Below, piece after piece: positions 27,494 to 35,836 of a stretch of 64,000 nt of DNA. The notes under the pieces are model-generated. The model was not told where the DNA came from. It saw only the letters and a list, made by a program, of their open reading frames with translations, and ran no database searches. The DNA is taken from the NCBI RefSeq assembly GCF_016894445.1, contig NZ_CP056775.1, forward strand, positions 2,234,001 through 2,298,000. Reading direction: 5' to 3'. The stretch comes from Dyadobacter sandarakinus (GTDB lineage: Bacteria; Bacteroidota; Bacteroidia; Cytophagales; Spirosomataceae). The first letter of the stretch is position 1. Every line of letters begins with the position of its first letter. The position numbers were made by a program, and so were the translations under genes.

Positions 27494-28011
27494 CAGAAGT
27501 TGTGTCTGAGCCCAATGCTCAGATTGGGGTTAAAGTAAAAGAACTTGGGAATAAATTCGAGGTAGCCCCCTCCTTCCACAAAGAAGGAAGCCGGCTTGTT
27601 GGCAAAGAAGAACTCCAACCCGGCAGTACCGGAAGGGCCAAGCGAAACATTGGTGGTATATACGGCCTTGATATCGCGGTTGGGATAGTACCGCCGCGAA
27701 TTGACCTGCAGCCCCGGTCCTGCATACACGGTCATACGCTCGTTGAGTAGAGGCACATACCAGAGGTAAGTCGCGTTCACAGATACCCCTACGCTTCCCA
27801 GATCGTCATTGCTCACTTTATAGTTGTCTTTGCTTTTAAACAGACCTATGTACGTTCCCACAGACAGGTCAAGTGCATTGCGGTCGCCGTACTTGCGAAT
27901 GCTGACCCCGATGGGCTCCCCTACTTCAAACCCGACGGCCCAGGTTTCGGGTTGGGCATAGGCTGAGAGGCCCGATAGTACAGCTGCGGCGATAAGGATC
28001 AGTTTTTTCAT
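27493..28011 (-). CDS. Putative outer membrane beta-barrel protein
   Basis: A 172-residue protein with a signal peptide (LILIAAAVLSGLSAYAQ) and alternating hydrophobic/polar strands (LDLSVGTYIGLFKS, SVGVSVNATYLWYVPL, MTVYAGPGLQVNSRR, AGLEFFFANKPASFFVEGGG) ending LSIGLRHNF, with the terminal Phe typical of outer membrane barrels. The size suits an eight-strand barrel. The specific role is unknown. It is coupled to the downstream lipoprotein gene. Confidence 0.75.
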   Translation of the reverse strand: MKKLILIAAAVLSGLSAYAQPETWAVGFEVGEPIGVSIRKYGDRNALDLSVGTYIGLFKSKDNYKVSNDDLGSVGVSVNATYLWYVPLLNERMTVYAGPGLQVNSRRYYPNRDIKAVYTTNVSLGPSGTAGLEFFFANKPASFFVEGGGYLEFIPKFFYFNPNLSIGLRHNF

Positions 28012-28266
28012 AAAATGGTTTTAAGCGAATAAGGAAGCCAGGCTGCCTTTCCGGCACGGTTTAAAAAAACAGTGCCATCCATATACGTTGTTTCATGAAA
28101 AAAGGCGGAAAACATGCGGGCGGAGAGAATCAGATACCGGCCCCAGCGCTCACTATCTCATTCCTTGTCTCATGACGGAATTAGGCCCGCAGCTTTGGTT
28201 CAGGATCATTTTCTTTCTAATATTGGGGCTGCATTCGCGTAGCATTTTCAACGATATCTCACACCG

Positions 28267-28767
28267 GTGGCCTTAAAGAAGGATAAGATTTTCAACTCCA
28301 AAGACCTTATTGCGTATTTTCTTGTTGCCGGTACTGGTGCTGTGATTCAGTTGGTTTCGAGTAGTTTGATTCAGGATTGGTTCGGAATTTCATGGAGCGA
28401 TTCCATTATTCCGTCCTATATGGTAGGCTTTGTGGTCGGGTTTGTACTAACCAAGCTTTTTGCATTTGATGCCCGCCGCAGCAACCAGACAAGGCGTGAA
28501 ATGATCAAGTTCTTTATGGTAGCGCTAATTTCGCTAGGGGTTACCAAGATCTTTACAGTAGGCTCGTTCGAGCTGGCGACCAGTTACTTTGGTCTGGGGA
28601 TTTATGAAGTTAAAATTCCCTTTGCTAAAAAAGCGGTGAATGTTACCGAAATGGGCTCGTACCTGGTAGGTATGGGTTTCAGCTTTGTCAGCAATTATAT
28701 TCTGCACAAAACCTTTACATTCAAAAGCACTGGCTTTTACAACCGCCTCAAAATCCTGATCCGGTAA
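28267..28767 (+). CDS. GtrA-like multi-span membrane protein
   Basis: A 166-residue protein with about four membrane spans (AYFLVAGTGAVIQLVSSSLI, IIPSYMVGFVVGFVLTKLFAF, FFMVALISLGVTKIFTVGSF, LVGMGFSFVSNYILHKTFTF), matching the GtrA-like family, whose C-terminal NYILHKTFTF is characteristic. GtrA proteins are thought to flip lipid-linked sugars or assist cell surface polysaccharide modification. No ATG starts the frame before the second span, so a GTG at 28267 is taken as start. The upstream 28012-28266 region, between two divergent genes, holds no other gene that I can support. Confidence 0.82.
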   Translation: MALKKDKIFNSKDLIAYFLVAGTGAVIQLVSSSLIQDWFGISWSDSIIPSYMVGFVVGFVLTKLFAFDARRSNQTRREMIKFFMVALISLGVTKIFTVGSFELATSYFGLGIYEVKIPFAKKAVNVTEMGSYLVGMGFSFVSNYILHKTFTFKSTGFYNRLKILIR

Positions 28768-28769
28768 GC

Positions 28770-29954
28770 TCAGAGCCGCTCCACAATTACGGCTGACGCG
28801 CCTCCGCCTCCATTACAGATCGTTGCCAGGCCGTACCTGCCGCGCTTTTGTTCCAACACCGATAGTAATGTGGTGATAATGCGCGCTCCCGAGGCGCCCA
28901 GCGGATGCCCGAGCGATACGGCACCTCCAAACAAATTGACGCGGTCGGCCGTGAGATCAAGTGCCTGCATGTAGGCGAGTACTATAACGGCAAATGCCTC
29001 ATTGACCTCAAAAACATCCATATCTGCAAGCGTGAGACCTGCTTTTGCAAGCACCTTTTGTGTAGCAAGAACAGGAGTGGTTGTAAACCAGGCCGGCGCC
29101 TGCTCAGCATCCGCATAGGCCACAATGCGCGCCAGAGGCTGGACGCCGGCATTCAATGCTGCATTCCTGCCTGCCAGTATCAATGCTGCCGCGCCATCGT
29201 TGATGGTCGATGCATTGGCAGCCGTAATAGTACCAGATGGAGAAAATACAGGTTTCAGAAGCGGAATTTTCTCGAACTTGACTTTCTTGTATTCTTCGTC
29301 TTCGGTAATGCGCAGGGGCTCGCCTCCCCTGGCCTGTGGCACTTCCACCGGAACAATTTCACGATCAAAAAACCCGCTTTGTGTAGCCAGGGCGCTTCTC
29401 TGATAGGAAGTGATGGCAAACTCGTCCTGCTGCTCACGGGTAATGGAATACTTTTCAGCAGTTTTGTCGCCGCATACGCCCATCCCTACCTGATCGTACA
29501 CGTCCGTAAGACCATCTTTCAGCAAACCGTCGACCAGCTCACCATTACCGTAAGCATAGCCGTTACGTGCTTTGGGCAGGTAATAGGGAATTTGTGACAT
29601 GCTCTCCATACCACCCGCCACGACCACGCCTGCATCGCCCAGCTGAATGGCCTGGGCTCCCAATATCACGGCTTTCATTCCCGAGGCACATACCTTGTTG
29701 ACCGTCGTACAAATCACGTTTTCAGACAGGCCGGCATACAGGGCAGCCTGGCGCGCAGGCGCCTGACCCAGGTTGGCGGACACTACGTTGCCCATGAACA
29801 CCTCGTCAACAAGGCCATGATCAATCTGTGATTTCTGAAGCGCACCGGTGATGGCGGTTGCGCCAAGCCTGGCTGCATGTACAGTAGCGAGGCTACCACC
29901 GAAACTGCCGATCGGGGTACGGGCTGCGGAGAGGATAAAAACTTCTTCTTTCAT
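28770..29954 (-). CDS. Acetyl-CoA C-acyltransferase (thiolase)
   Basis: A 394-residue thiolase. It opens EEVFILSAARTPIGSFGGSL; Cys89 in NKVCASGMKAV is the acyl-accepting residue, the His is in EVNEAFA and SLGHPLGASGAR, and the second Cys is in ATICNGGGGASA. The length and GHPLGASGAR point to a biosynthetic or degradative acetyl-CoA acetyltransferase of the cytoplasm. The in-frame ATG at 29972 is less likely than 29954 (MKEEVF). It stands on its own; no beta-oxidation partners are adjacent. Confidence 0.94.
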   Translation of the reverse strand: MKEEVFILSAARTPIGSFGGSLATVHAARLGATAITGALQKSQIDHGLVDEVFMGNVVSANLGQAPARQAALYAGLSENVICTTVNKVCASGMKAVILGAQAIQLGDAGVVVAGGMESMSQIPYYLPKARNGYAYGNGELVDGLLKDGLTDVYDQVGMGVCGDKTAEKYSITREQQDEFAITSYQRSALATQSGFFDREIVPVEVPQARGGEPLRITEDEEYKKVKFEKIPLLKPVFSPSGTITAANASTINDGAAALILAGRNAALNAGVQPLARIVAYADAEQAPAWFTTTPVLATQKVLAKAGLTLADMDVFEVNEAFAVIVLAYMQALDLTADRVNLFGGAVSLGHPLGASGARIITTLLSVLEQKRGRYGLATICNGGGGASAVIVERL

Positions 29955-30011
29955 AAATAAGGCCGGCCACAAAATGTGGACCGGATCAGCATGCTGTAAG
30001 AGCCCGTGGCT

Positions 30012-30263
30012 TTAAAGGTCGCCGGAGCTGTCGGGCAAATCGTCGTACTCACCCTTCCAGGCATAAAACCCGAAAATAACCAGGCCAGCGCAAATCGGAA
30101 TGAAGATCAGGATGATGATCGACCACTGCAGCGCGGTATTCGTACGGGCGAAGCCGGCTGCTGCCGCCGAAATCTTGTCATTTGCCTGAATAAATAAAAA
30201 CAGAATGATGACCGGACCCAGTATCATCCACAATAATCCAAGAAGCTTTTTTAAACCTTTCAT
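30012..30263 (-). CDS. Small two-span membrane protein paired with MFS transporter
   Basis: An 83-residue protein with two spans, about 7-25 (LLGLLWMILGPVIILFLFIQ) and about 46-68 (WSIIILIFIPICAGLVIFGF), followed by an acidic tail. It lies 14 bases after the MFS transporter stop on the same strand. I believe this is the small protein (DUF6814-like) that often follows MHS-type transporters in Bacteroidota, suggesting an accessory subunit. The function is unknown. Confidence 0.7.
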   Translation of the reverse strand: MKGLKKLLGLLWMILGPVIILFLFIQANDKISAAAAGFARTNTALQWSIIILIFIPICAGLVIFGFYAWKGEYDDLPDSSGDL

Positions 30264-30277
30264 TTTTTAAATCGTGT

Positions 30278-31813
30278 TTAATCGGTAACAGTTCTGTCAA
30301 TACGGTTGTCGATGTACACTGCCCCGATGACCAGCGACAATGCAGCTATCCCGATCGGGTACCACAATCCTGATAATGGCGTGGAACCGCTGAACGATGA
30401 CACCAGCGTGGCAATAAATGGCACCAGTCCGCCAAAAACACCATTGCCGATGTGGTACGGCAGCGACATGGATGTATACCGGATCTGGGTTGGGAAAAGC
30501 TCTACGAGGAATGCCGCAATCGGACCGTAAACCATGGTAACCAGCAGGACCTGGAAGAAAACCAGTGCAATGACCATCAGGTAGGTAGAACCGGAAAGTG
30601 TAATATCCCGGATCTGGGTCTGCGGCGCCGGTACGGGTGCCAGCACATCGTCCGTAATGGTGACAATGCCCGATTCCTTGTAAGTCATTCCGTTACGGAG
30701 TGTTTTGGTGACAGTAGTGGTAATGAGTGAGTCCTTCGTATCCTTGATCAAAACGCGCTCAACCACCGGCTCGGAAGTACTCAGCAACTGGGTGGCCTCC
30801 ATTTCCCTTACATTGGTGGCATCAAGAAAGTACTGATAAATGGGCCGGTAAAAAAGCACACCAAGCGCCATACCCGTCAGCATAATCCATTTCCTGCCTA
30901 CCTTATCGCTCCATGACCCGAAGATCACGAAAAAAGGAGTGGCAAAAAGGATTGCCCAAAGCAGAATGTAGCGCGATTCGTTGAAGTCGAGCTTGCAGGT
31001 ATTTTCAAGAAATGACTGTGCATAAAACTGGCCGGTATACCATACCACACCCTGCCCCATCGTAGCACCGAAAAGTGCCAGCAATACCATTTTGAAATTC
31101 GCGCGTTTCTGAAAACTTTCTTTGAGCGGGTTGGCCGAGACTTTGCCCTCGGCTTTCAGCTTGGTAAAAACAGGCGACTCGTGCATTTTCATGCGGATGT
31201 AAATGGATACACCCACGAGCAGGATCGAAACCAGGAATGGGATACGCCACCCCCAGTCTGCAAAAGTGCCGGCCCCGAGTAAATTCTTGGTCAGTACAAT
31301 TACACCGAGTGAAAGAAAAAGGCCCAGCGTGGCGGTAGTCTGGATCCAGCTGGTGTAGTAGCCACGCTTGCCTGCCGGTGCATGCTCGGCAACATAGGTA
31401 GCGGCACCTCCGTATTCTCCGCCGAGGGCAAGGCCTTGTACAAGCCTCAGGATCAGTACCAGTATAGGCGCGGCATACCCGATGCTGGAATAAGAAGGAA
31501 TCAGTCCGATCAGAAAAGTGGAGCCGCCCATCAGTACGAGCGTGAGGAGGAAAGTATATTTCCGCCCGATCAGATCGCCCAGCCGGCCAAATACCAGCGC
31601 CCCGAACGGCCTGACAATGAATCCTGCCGCAAAAATGGCAAGGGTGTTGATCAATGCGGATGCACCTGCATCACTCGGAAAGAGCTGCTGACCGATGATG
31701 ACGGCCAGGCTGCCGAAAATGTAGAAATCGTACCATTCAATGAGCGTACCGAGCGAGGATGCTGAAATAACCTGGGTAATGCTTTGTGCAGCTTTGTTTT
31801 CGGTGGGAAGCAT
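30278..31813 (-). CDS. MFS transporter, metabolite:H+ symporter (MHS) type
   Basis: A 511-residue twelve-span transporter. The MHS signature is visible: SSLGTLIEWYDFYIFGSLAV at the start, RPFGALVFGRLGDLIGRKY in the first cytoplasmic loop, GLALGGEYGGAATYVAEHAP, and FVIFGSWSDKVGRKW later. It probably imports a dicarboxylate, proline, betaine or similar solute with protons. There is an insertion of about 75 hydrophilic residues near 330-405 (NVREMEATQLLSTSEP to TQIRDITLSG) between membrane spans, longer than in ProP or KgtP. The ATG at 31813 is chosen over the open frame to 31870. Confidence 0.92.
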   Translation of the reverse strand: MLPTENKAAQSITQVISASSLGTLIEWYDFYIFGSLAVIIGQQLFPSDAGASALINTLAIFAAGFIVRPFGALVFGRLGDLIGRKYTFLLTLVLMGGSTFLIGLIPSYSSIGYAAPILVLILRLVQGLALGGEYGGAATYVAEHAPAGKRGYYTSWIQTTATLGLFLSLGVIVLTKNLLGAGTFADWGWRIPFLVSILLVGVSIYIRMKMHESPVFTKLKAEGKVSANPLKESFQKRANFKMVLLALFGATMGQGVVWYTGQFYAQSFLENTCKLDFNESRYILLWAILFATPFFVIFGSWSDKVGRKWIMLTGMALGVLFYRPIYQYFLDATNVREMEATQLLSTSEPVVERVLIKDTKDSLITTTVTKTLRNGMTYKESGIVTITDDVLAPVPAPQTQIRDITLSGSTYLMVIALVFFQVLLVTMVYGPIAAFLVELFPTQIRYTSMSLPYHIGNGVFGGLVPFIATLVSSFSGSTPLSGLWYPIGIAALSLVIGAVYIDNRIDRTVTD

Positions 31814-31886
31814 TTGCGGGAGAAAGAAATCAGAACATTTTTGCTGAATAAGGCAAAAGACGGACTGCATTACTCATTCCTGCAAG

Positions 31887-31925
31887 CAAAAAGCCCCACG
31901 GCTTGTACCGCAGGGCTTTTAAAAA
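31887..31925 (-). terminator. Intrinsic terminator of the acidic-protein gene
   Basis: AAAAGCCC/GGGCTTTT with inner CGG/CCG pairs around a short loop. On the minus strand the stem is followed by TTTTTGCTTGC. It lies 22 bases after the stop at 31947. Confidence 0.75.
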
Positions 31926-31946
31926 AACATCGTGTGATTACCGGAT

Positions 31947-32237
31947 TCAGAAATCGTCTTCCTCGTCGTCTTCGTCCAGAAACTCCTCGTCTTTGAACAC
32001 AGTAGGCTCTGCAACGTCAGTCACATCCTCGTCGAACTCGTCATTAACGCTTTCGTCAAGATCCTCGTCGAGGTCTTCGTCTTCATCCTCTTCATCATCT
32101 TCTTTGGAGACCAGATCTGGATCATCGGCTACTGAGCGGGTCTGCTGCGTATTCTGAGGATAATCAGGAAATACGGGCGGTTCAATGATCGGTTTGCTGG
32201 TATCCAGGATCGCGGGTTCTCCTCTTTCACGTGCCAT
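31947..32237 (-). CDS. Small Asp/Glu-rich protein
   Basis: A 96-residue cytoplasmic protein of which 41 residues are Asp or Glu; the densest run is at about 45-70. There is no signal peptide or membrane span. It has a matching -7 element and its own terminator, so it is a single expressed unit. The Pro-rich stretch at about 16-28 (KPIIEPPVFPDYPQN) looks like a linear binding motif. I do not recognise the family. It could be a nucleic-acid-mimic or chaperone-like acidic tail protein, but nothing shows this. Confidence 0.7.
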   Translation of the reverse strand: MARERGEPAILDTSKPIIEPPVFPDYPQNTQQTRSVADDPDLVSKEDDEEDEDEDLDEDLDESVNDEFDEDVTDVAEPTVFKDEEFLDEDDEEDDF

Positions 32238-32273
32238 GATAATATCAGTTTAAGGTTTTGAACTCTGTTTGCC

Positions 32274-32281
32274 CAAATGTA
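32274..32281 (-). promoter_or_regulatory. Candidate -7 element of the acidic-protein gene
   Basis: Minus-strand TACATTTG fits TAnnTTTG and lies 37 bases before the ATG at 32237. A TTTG on the same strand lies 14 bases further upstream, somewhat close for a -33 element. Confidence 0.4.
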
Positions 32282-32452
32282 ATAAATAATCATTCCAAAC
32301 CGCCTAAACTAAGATTTAAGTGCGCGCGACCTGTGGAAAGCAGCCCGCTTTCTTTTGGTAAAATGTAAAAAGCTGATGAAATTGCCGGCACACGGAACCA
32401 GCCGCAGGGTAACTGTGGCTGCCGCCGACTTTCACATCCTAATCCCTGTAAC

Positions 32453-33169
32453 ATGCTCAGAACATTCCTGCTGTTGCTGCTCTCGGCAGCACTGGCGCAC
32501 GCCCATCCCGACTCTACCCTGATTATCAGTAAAACGACTGACTTTACCATCAATGGTGAGGGAACGGCATCCAACTGGTCTGCTGCCAGATGGTTTGACA
32601 TCACTGTACAAAAAGGCCCCCGCCAGCCCGCACCCGGCCGGCAGTTTACGACCAGAGTAAAGGTGATGTACTCCGGAAAAGGCATGTATTTTCTTTTTGA
32701 TTGTGCCGACAAAAAACTCACAGCGACCATCATGGAAGATTATGGGGCATTGTACAACGAGGATGTCGTAGAGGTTTTTCTATGGCCTGATACGGCGGTA
32801 CCCATTTACCTGGAATACGAAGTTTCGCCGCTGAACTACGAACTGCCTATTCTGGTACCCAATATCAACGGCCGTGCCCAAGGCTGGAAGCCCTGGAACT
32901 ACAATGACCGCAACAGGGTACAGCACCAGACCAGTGTGCAGGGAGGACAAAAAAAGAGCATGGCGGCAGTAGATGGCTGGAAAGCCGAATTTTTTATACC
33001 CTATGCCCTGATGAACCCGATTGTAGGTCCCGCGCCCGTTTCAGGGACCAAATGGAGGGGCAACTTTTATCGCATCGATTACGACTCGGACCCGGCTTAT
33101 TATTCGTGGCAAAAAACCGGGGGCAGCTTTCACGAGTTCAACAAGTTCGGCACGCTCATTTTTGAGTGA
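32453..33169 (+). CDS. Exported CBM9-like carbohydrate-binding protein
   Basis: A 238-residue protein with a signal peptide (FLLLLLSAALAHA). The rest (about 35-235) resembles the CBM9-like sugar-binding beta-sandwich: KTTDFTINGEGTASNWSAA, YFLFDCADKKLTA, NEDVVEVFLWPD, EYEVSPLNYEL and GWKAEFFIPYALM. It should bind a sugar or sugar derivative outside the cytoplasm. It opens a gene row followed 34 bases later by a secreted lactonase, and together they end at the hairpin at 34332. This is the first gene of the proposed periplasmic amino-sugar acid module. Confidence 0.85.
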   Translation: MLRTFLLLLLSAALAHAHPDSTLIISKTTDFTINGEGTASNWSAARWFDITVQKGPRQPAPGRQFTTRVKVMYSGKGMYFLFDCADKKLTATIMEDYGALYNEDVVEVFLWPDTAVPIYLEYEVSPLNYELPILVPNINGRAQGWKPWNYNDRNRVQHQTSVQGGQKKSMAAVDGWKAEFFIPYALMNPIVGPAPVSGTKWRGNFYRIDYDSDPAYYSWQKTGGSFHEFNKFGTLIFE

Positions 33170-33203
33170 CATGCCGCATCCATGATTTACTATATTTTAC
33201 CAC

Positions 33204-34304
33204 ATGAAAAAAAGCGTCTTATCATTCATTTTCCTGCTGATTGCAGCCATGGGTTTTGCACAAAAACAAAAAGAAATCCTGTACGTGGGCACCTACACCC
33301 AAAAAGGGGAAGGTATTTATGTGTACGAGTTTGACCGCAGTAACCTTTCCTGGAAAGAACTTCAGGTACTGACGAACAAAAACAGCCCTTCGTTTCTTGA
33401 ATTTCATCCCAGCAAAAAATTCATGTACTCGGCCAATGAAGGCAACAACACGGTATCGAGCTACACCATCGACCAGGCTACCGGCAAGCTGGCAGACCTG
33501 AACAGCAAGCCCGCACTCGGCCGCGGGCCCTGCCACGTGAGTGTGGACCCGAAAGGCCGGTTCCTGTACGTATCCAACTATGGCAGCGGTCAGCTGGGCG
33601 TGTACCTCCTCAATCCCGATGGCACGATCGGAGCAGTAGCGGACTCCATCCAGGACAAAGGCGGCCCCGGCCAGAAGCCGCACATGCACTCGGTTGTCCC
33701 CTCTGCAGACGGCAAGTACATTTATGCTTCGGACCTGGGCATTGACAAGATCATGATTTACTCCGTAGACCAGAAAACCGGAAAGCTCAGCCCGGCGGGT
33801 GTGCCTTATGTTGAGGTAAAGAAAGGCGACGGACCGCGCCACTTCGCCATCCATCCGAGCGGCAATTTCGGGTATTCGGCCTGTGAGCTGGGGTCGGTAG
33901 TCAATGCATTTAAAATCGTGAAAAACACCGGCGCGCTTGTCCCCCTTGAACGCGTAACCATGCTTCCGGAAGATTTCACGGGCAAAAGCTACGCCGCCGA
34001 CATCCATTTTTCGCCGGACGGGAAGTTTCTGTATGCCTCCAATCGCGGACATGAAAGTCTGGCCATCTACGCGATAGATGCCCAGACCGGCAAAATGACG
34101 ATCGCCGGTCATGCCGATACCCATGGCAAGCACCCGCGCAACTTTTTGGTCGATGCCAAAGGTGAGCTCGTGGTAGTAACCAACCGCGATAACGACAATG
34201 TGGTTTTTTTCAAAAGGAATGCAGCCGACGGACAGCTCACCTACACCGGTAAGGAAATCAGCATCCCTACTCCGGTTTGCGTGAAGCAACTATTTTTGAA
34301 GTAA
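33204..34304 (+). CDS. Exported beta-propeller lactonase (6-phosphogluconolactonase-like family)
   Basis: A 366-residue seven-bladed propeller of the YbhE/lactonase family (PF10282) with a signal peptide (VLSFIFLLIAAMGFAQ). Family segments include ILYVGTYTQKGEGIYVYEF, SPSFLEFHPSKKFMYSANE, GRGPCHVSVDPKGRFLYVSN, GDGPRHFAIHPSGNFGYSA and HGKHPRNFLVDAKGELVVV. Members hydrolyse sugar lactones. Because this one is exported, 6-phosphogluconolactone is an unlikely substrate; a free aldonolactone made by the periplasmic PQQ enzymes downstream would fit. It is separated from the SelA-like gene by a hairpin and 272 bases. Confidence 0.9.
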   Translation: MKKSVLSFIFLLIAAMGFAQKQKEILYVGTYTQKGEGIYVYEFDRSNLSWKELQVLTNKNSPSFLEFHPSKKFMYSANEGNNTVSSYTIDQATGKLADLNSKPALGRGPCHVSVDPKGRFLYVSNYGSGQLGVYLLNPDGTIGAVADSIQDKGGPGQKPHMHSVVPSADGKYIYASDLGIDKIMIYSVDQKTGKLSPAGVPYVEVKKGDGPRHFAIHPSGNFGYSACELGSVVNAFKIVKNTGALVPLERVTMLPEDFTGKSYAADIHFSPDGKFLYASNRGHESLAIYAIDAQTGKMTIAGHADTHGKHPRNFLVDAKGELVVVTNRDNDNVVFFKRNAADGQLTYTGKEISIPTPVCVKQLFLK

Positions 34305-34331
34305 ACCCATTAAAAATTCGGTTTACAAAAT

Positions 34332-34361
34332 CGTGGCAGCAGCTGTACGGCTGCTGCCACG
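34332..34361 (+). terminator. Strong hairpin after the lactonase gene
   Basis: A perfect 12-pair stem (CGTGGCAGCAGC with GCTGCTGCCACG) and a six-base loop, followed by CTGCTTTAT. The T-tract is weak, so termination may be partial. It separates the CBM9-lactonase pair from the SelA-like gene. Confidence 0.6.
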
Positions 34362-34576
34362 CTGCTTTATCCCCGCTCAAAACCGGCTCTGAAAGCGGCC
34401 ATTTATTAACTGCTCTTGCTTTCAACATCCCACCCCGGAATAAAAAACCCCATATCGCGTCATTTACCAAACTTTGTTTTTTAGTTTCGTTAAATGAAAA
34501 AAATTCCGTGGGCAAAAAGAGTATTAAAAACTATTTCCTGCATCCTTTATCTATCACATCATTCAGATCTACTATT

Positions 34577-35791
34577 ATGATCAAGCGCAGAGATTTACTT
34601 AAACATTTGTCCACCTTCCCCCTCGTAGGCGGGTTTATAGGACAGGGTACCGTGCTCGAAACAGCAGCGAAACAGCCTGTCCGCAATATTGCCAAAGAAC
34701 TGGGCATCCGTACTTTTATTAATGCTGCGGGTACCTACACGTTTATGACCGGCTCACTGATGCAGGACGAGGTGGTGGAAACCATCCAGGGCGCTTCAAA
34801 GGACTTTATGATCCTGGACGAGGTGCAAACCAAAGCCGGAGAAAAAATCGCTGCGCTCTGCCATGCCGAAGCAGCGGTTGTCACTGCAGGCTGCTTTTCG
34901 GCGCTGACCCTTGGCCTGGCCGGCGTGCTGACAGGCATGGACCAGAAAAAGGTGGAGGCGCTGCCGCACCTGGAAGGTACCGGCATGAAATCGGAAGTGA
35001 TTATCCAGAAAGGACACGAGATCGGTTACTCGCACGCCCTGACGAATGCAGGCGTGAAGATCGTGTTTGTAGAAACCCTGGAAGAGCTTGAAAAGGCGAT
35101 CAATGAGAAAACGGCTATGCTCTGGTTCCTGAACATCCAGTCGGACAAGGGCCAGATCAAGCATGAAAAATGGATCGAGATCGGCAAGAAAAACGGGATC
35201 CCTACCATGATCGATATGGCTGCGGACGTTCCGCCGGTTGAAAACCTATGGAGATTCAACGATATGGGCTTTGACCTGGTCTGTGTTTCGGGCGGAAAAG
35301 CCATGCGCGGACCTCAGAGCGCGGGTATCCTGATGGGTAAAAAACATTTGATCGAGGCTGCAAGGCTGAGCATGCCTCCCCGTGGCTCGACGATCGGACG
35401 AGGTATGAAAGTGAACAAGGAAGAAATCCTGGGCATGTACGTGGCGCTTGATAATTTTATCAAAATGGACCACAAAAAGGAATGGAAAACCTGGGAAGAC
35501 CGCATTAACCACATCGCTTCGGCGGCCAAGAGCGTGGGCGGTGTGACTACCAGTGTGAGCGTTCCGGAGCTCGGCAACCATACGCCTACCCTCAAAGTAT
35601 CGTGGGACCCGGCCAAGGTGAGCCTGCCCGTGAAAGTACTGCAGGAGTCGCTGCGGAATGGAAATCCGTCCATCGAGATCATGCCGGCCGAAAATAATTC
35701 GCTTACCATTACCGCCTGGATGATGAAATCAGGAGAAGAAAAAATCGTTGCAACCCGCCTGAAAGAAGAATTGTCCAAAGCAGTCGTTTAG
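34577..35791 (+). CDS. Exported SelA-like PLP enzyme (DgaE-type ammonia-lyase family)
   Basis: A 404-residue fold-type I PLP protein of the SelA-like/class V group. It starts IKRRDLLKHLSTFPLVGGF, a twin-arginine-type signal, so it would be exported folded with its cofactor. The catalytic domain follows the DgaE pattern: LGIRTFINAAGTYTFMTGS, CHAEAAVVTAGCFSALTLGL, the Asp of TMIDMAAD (about 213) and the PLP lysine in VSGGKAMRGPQSAG (Lys241). DgaE removes ammonia from D-glucosaminate 6-phosphate; here the export signal suggests a non-phosphorylated amino acid or amino-sugar acid. It is followed after 45 bases by an exported amidohydrolase. SelA proper acts on tRNA and is unlikely. Confidence 0.85.
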   Translation: MIKRRDLLKHLSTFPLVGGFIGQGTVLETAAKQPVRNIAKELGIRTFINAAGTYTFMTGSLMQDEVVETIQGASKDFMILDEVQTKAGEKIAALCHAEAAVVTAGCFSALTLGLAGVLTGMDQKKVEALPHLEGTGMKSEVIIQKGHEIGYSHALTNAGVKIVFVETLEELEKAINEKTAMLWFLNIQSDKGQIKHEKWIEIGKKNGIPTMIDMAADVPPVENLWRFNDMGFDLVCVSGGKAMRGPQSAGILMGKKHLIEAARLSMPPRGSTIGRGMKVNKEEILGMYVALDNFIKMDHKKEWKTWEDRINHIASAAKSVGGVTTSVSVPELGNHTPTLKVSWDPAKVSLPVKVLQESLRNGNPSIEIMPAENNSLTITAWMMKSGEEKIVATRLKEELSKAVV

Positions 35792-35836
35792 ACATAAAGT
35801 ACCGGCTTTTCCTGAACCCCTATTTAGTTACCAGTA

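Noticed and set aside
31903..32157. Ser-rich open frame on the plus strand opposite the acidic protein
   Set aside because: The serines come from the reverse complement of Asp/Glu codons; the minus-strand frame has promoter and terminator.
33222..34289. Minus-strand open frame of 355 codons opposite the lactonase
   Set aside because: Same reason: the sense strand encodes a clear beta-propeller lactonase with a signal peptide.
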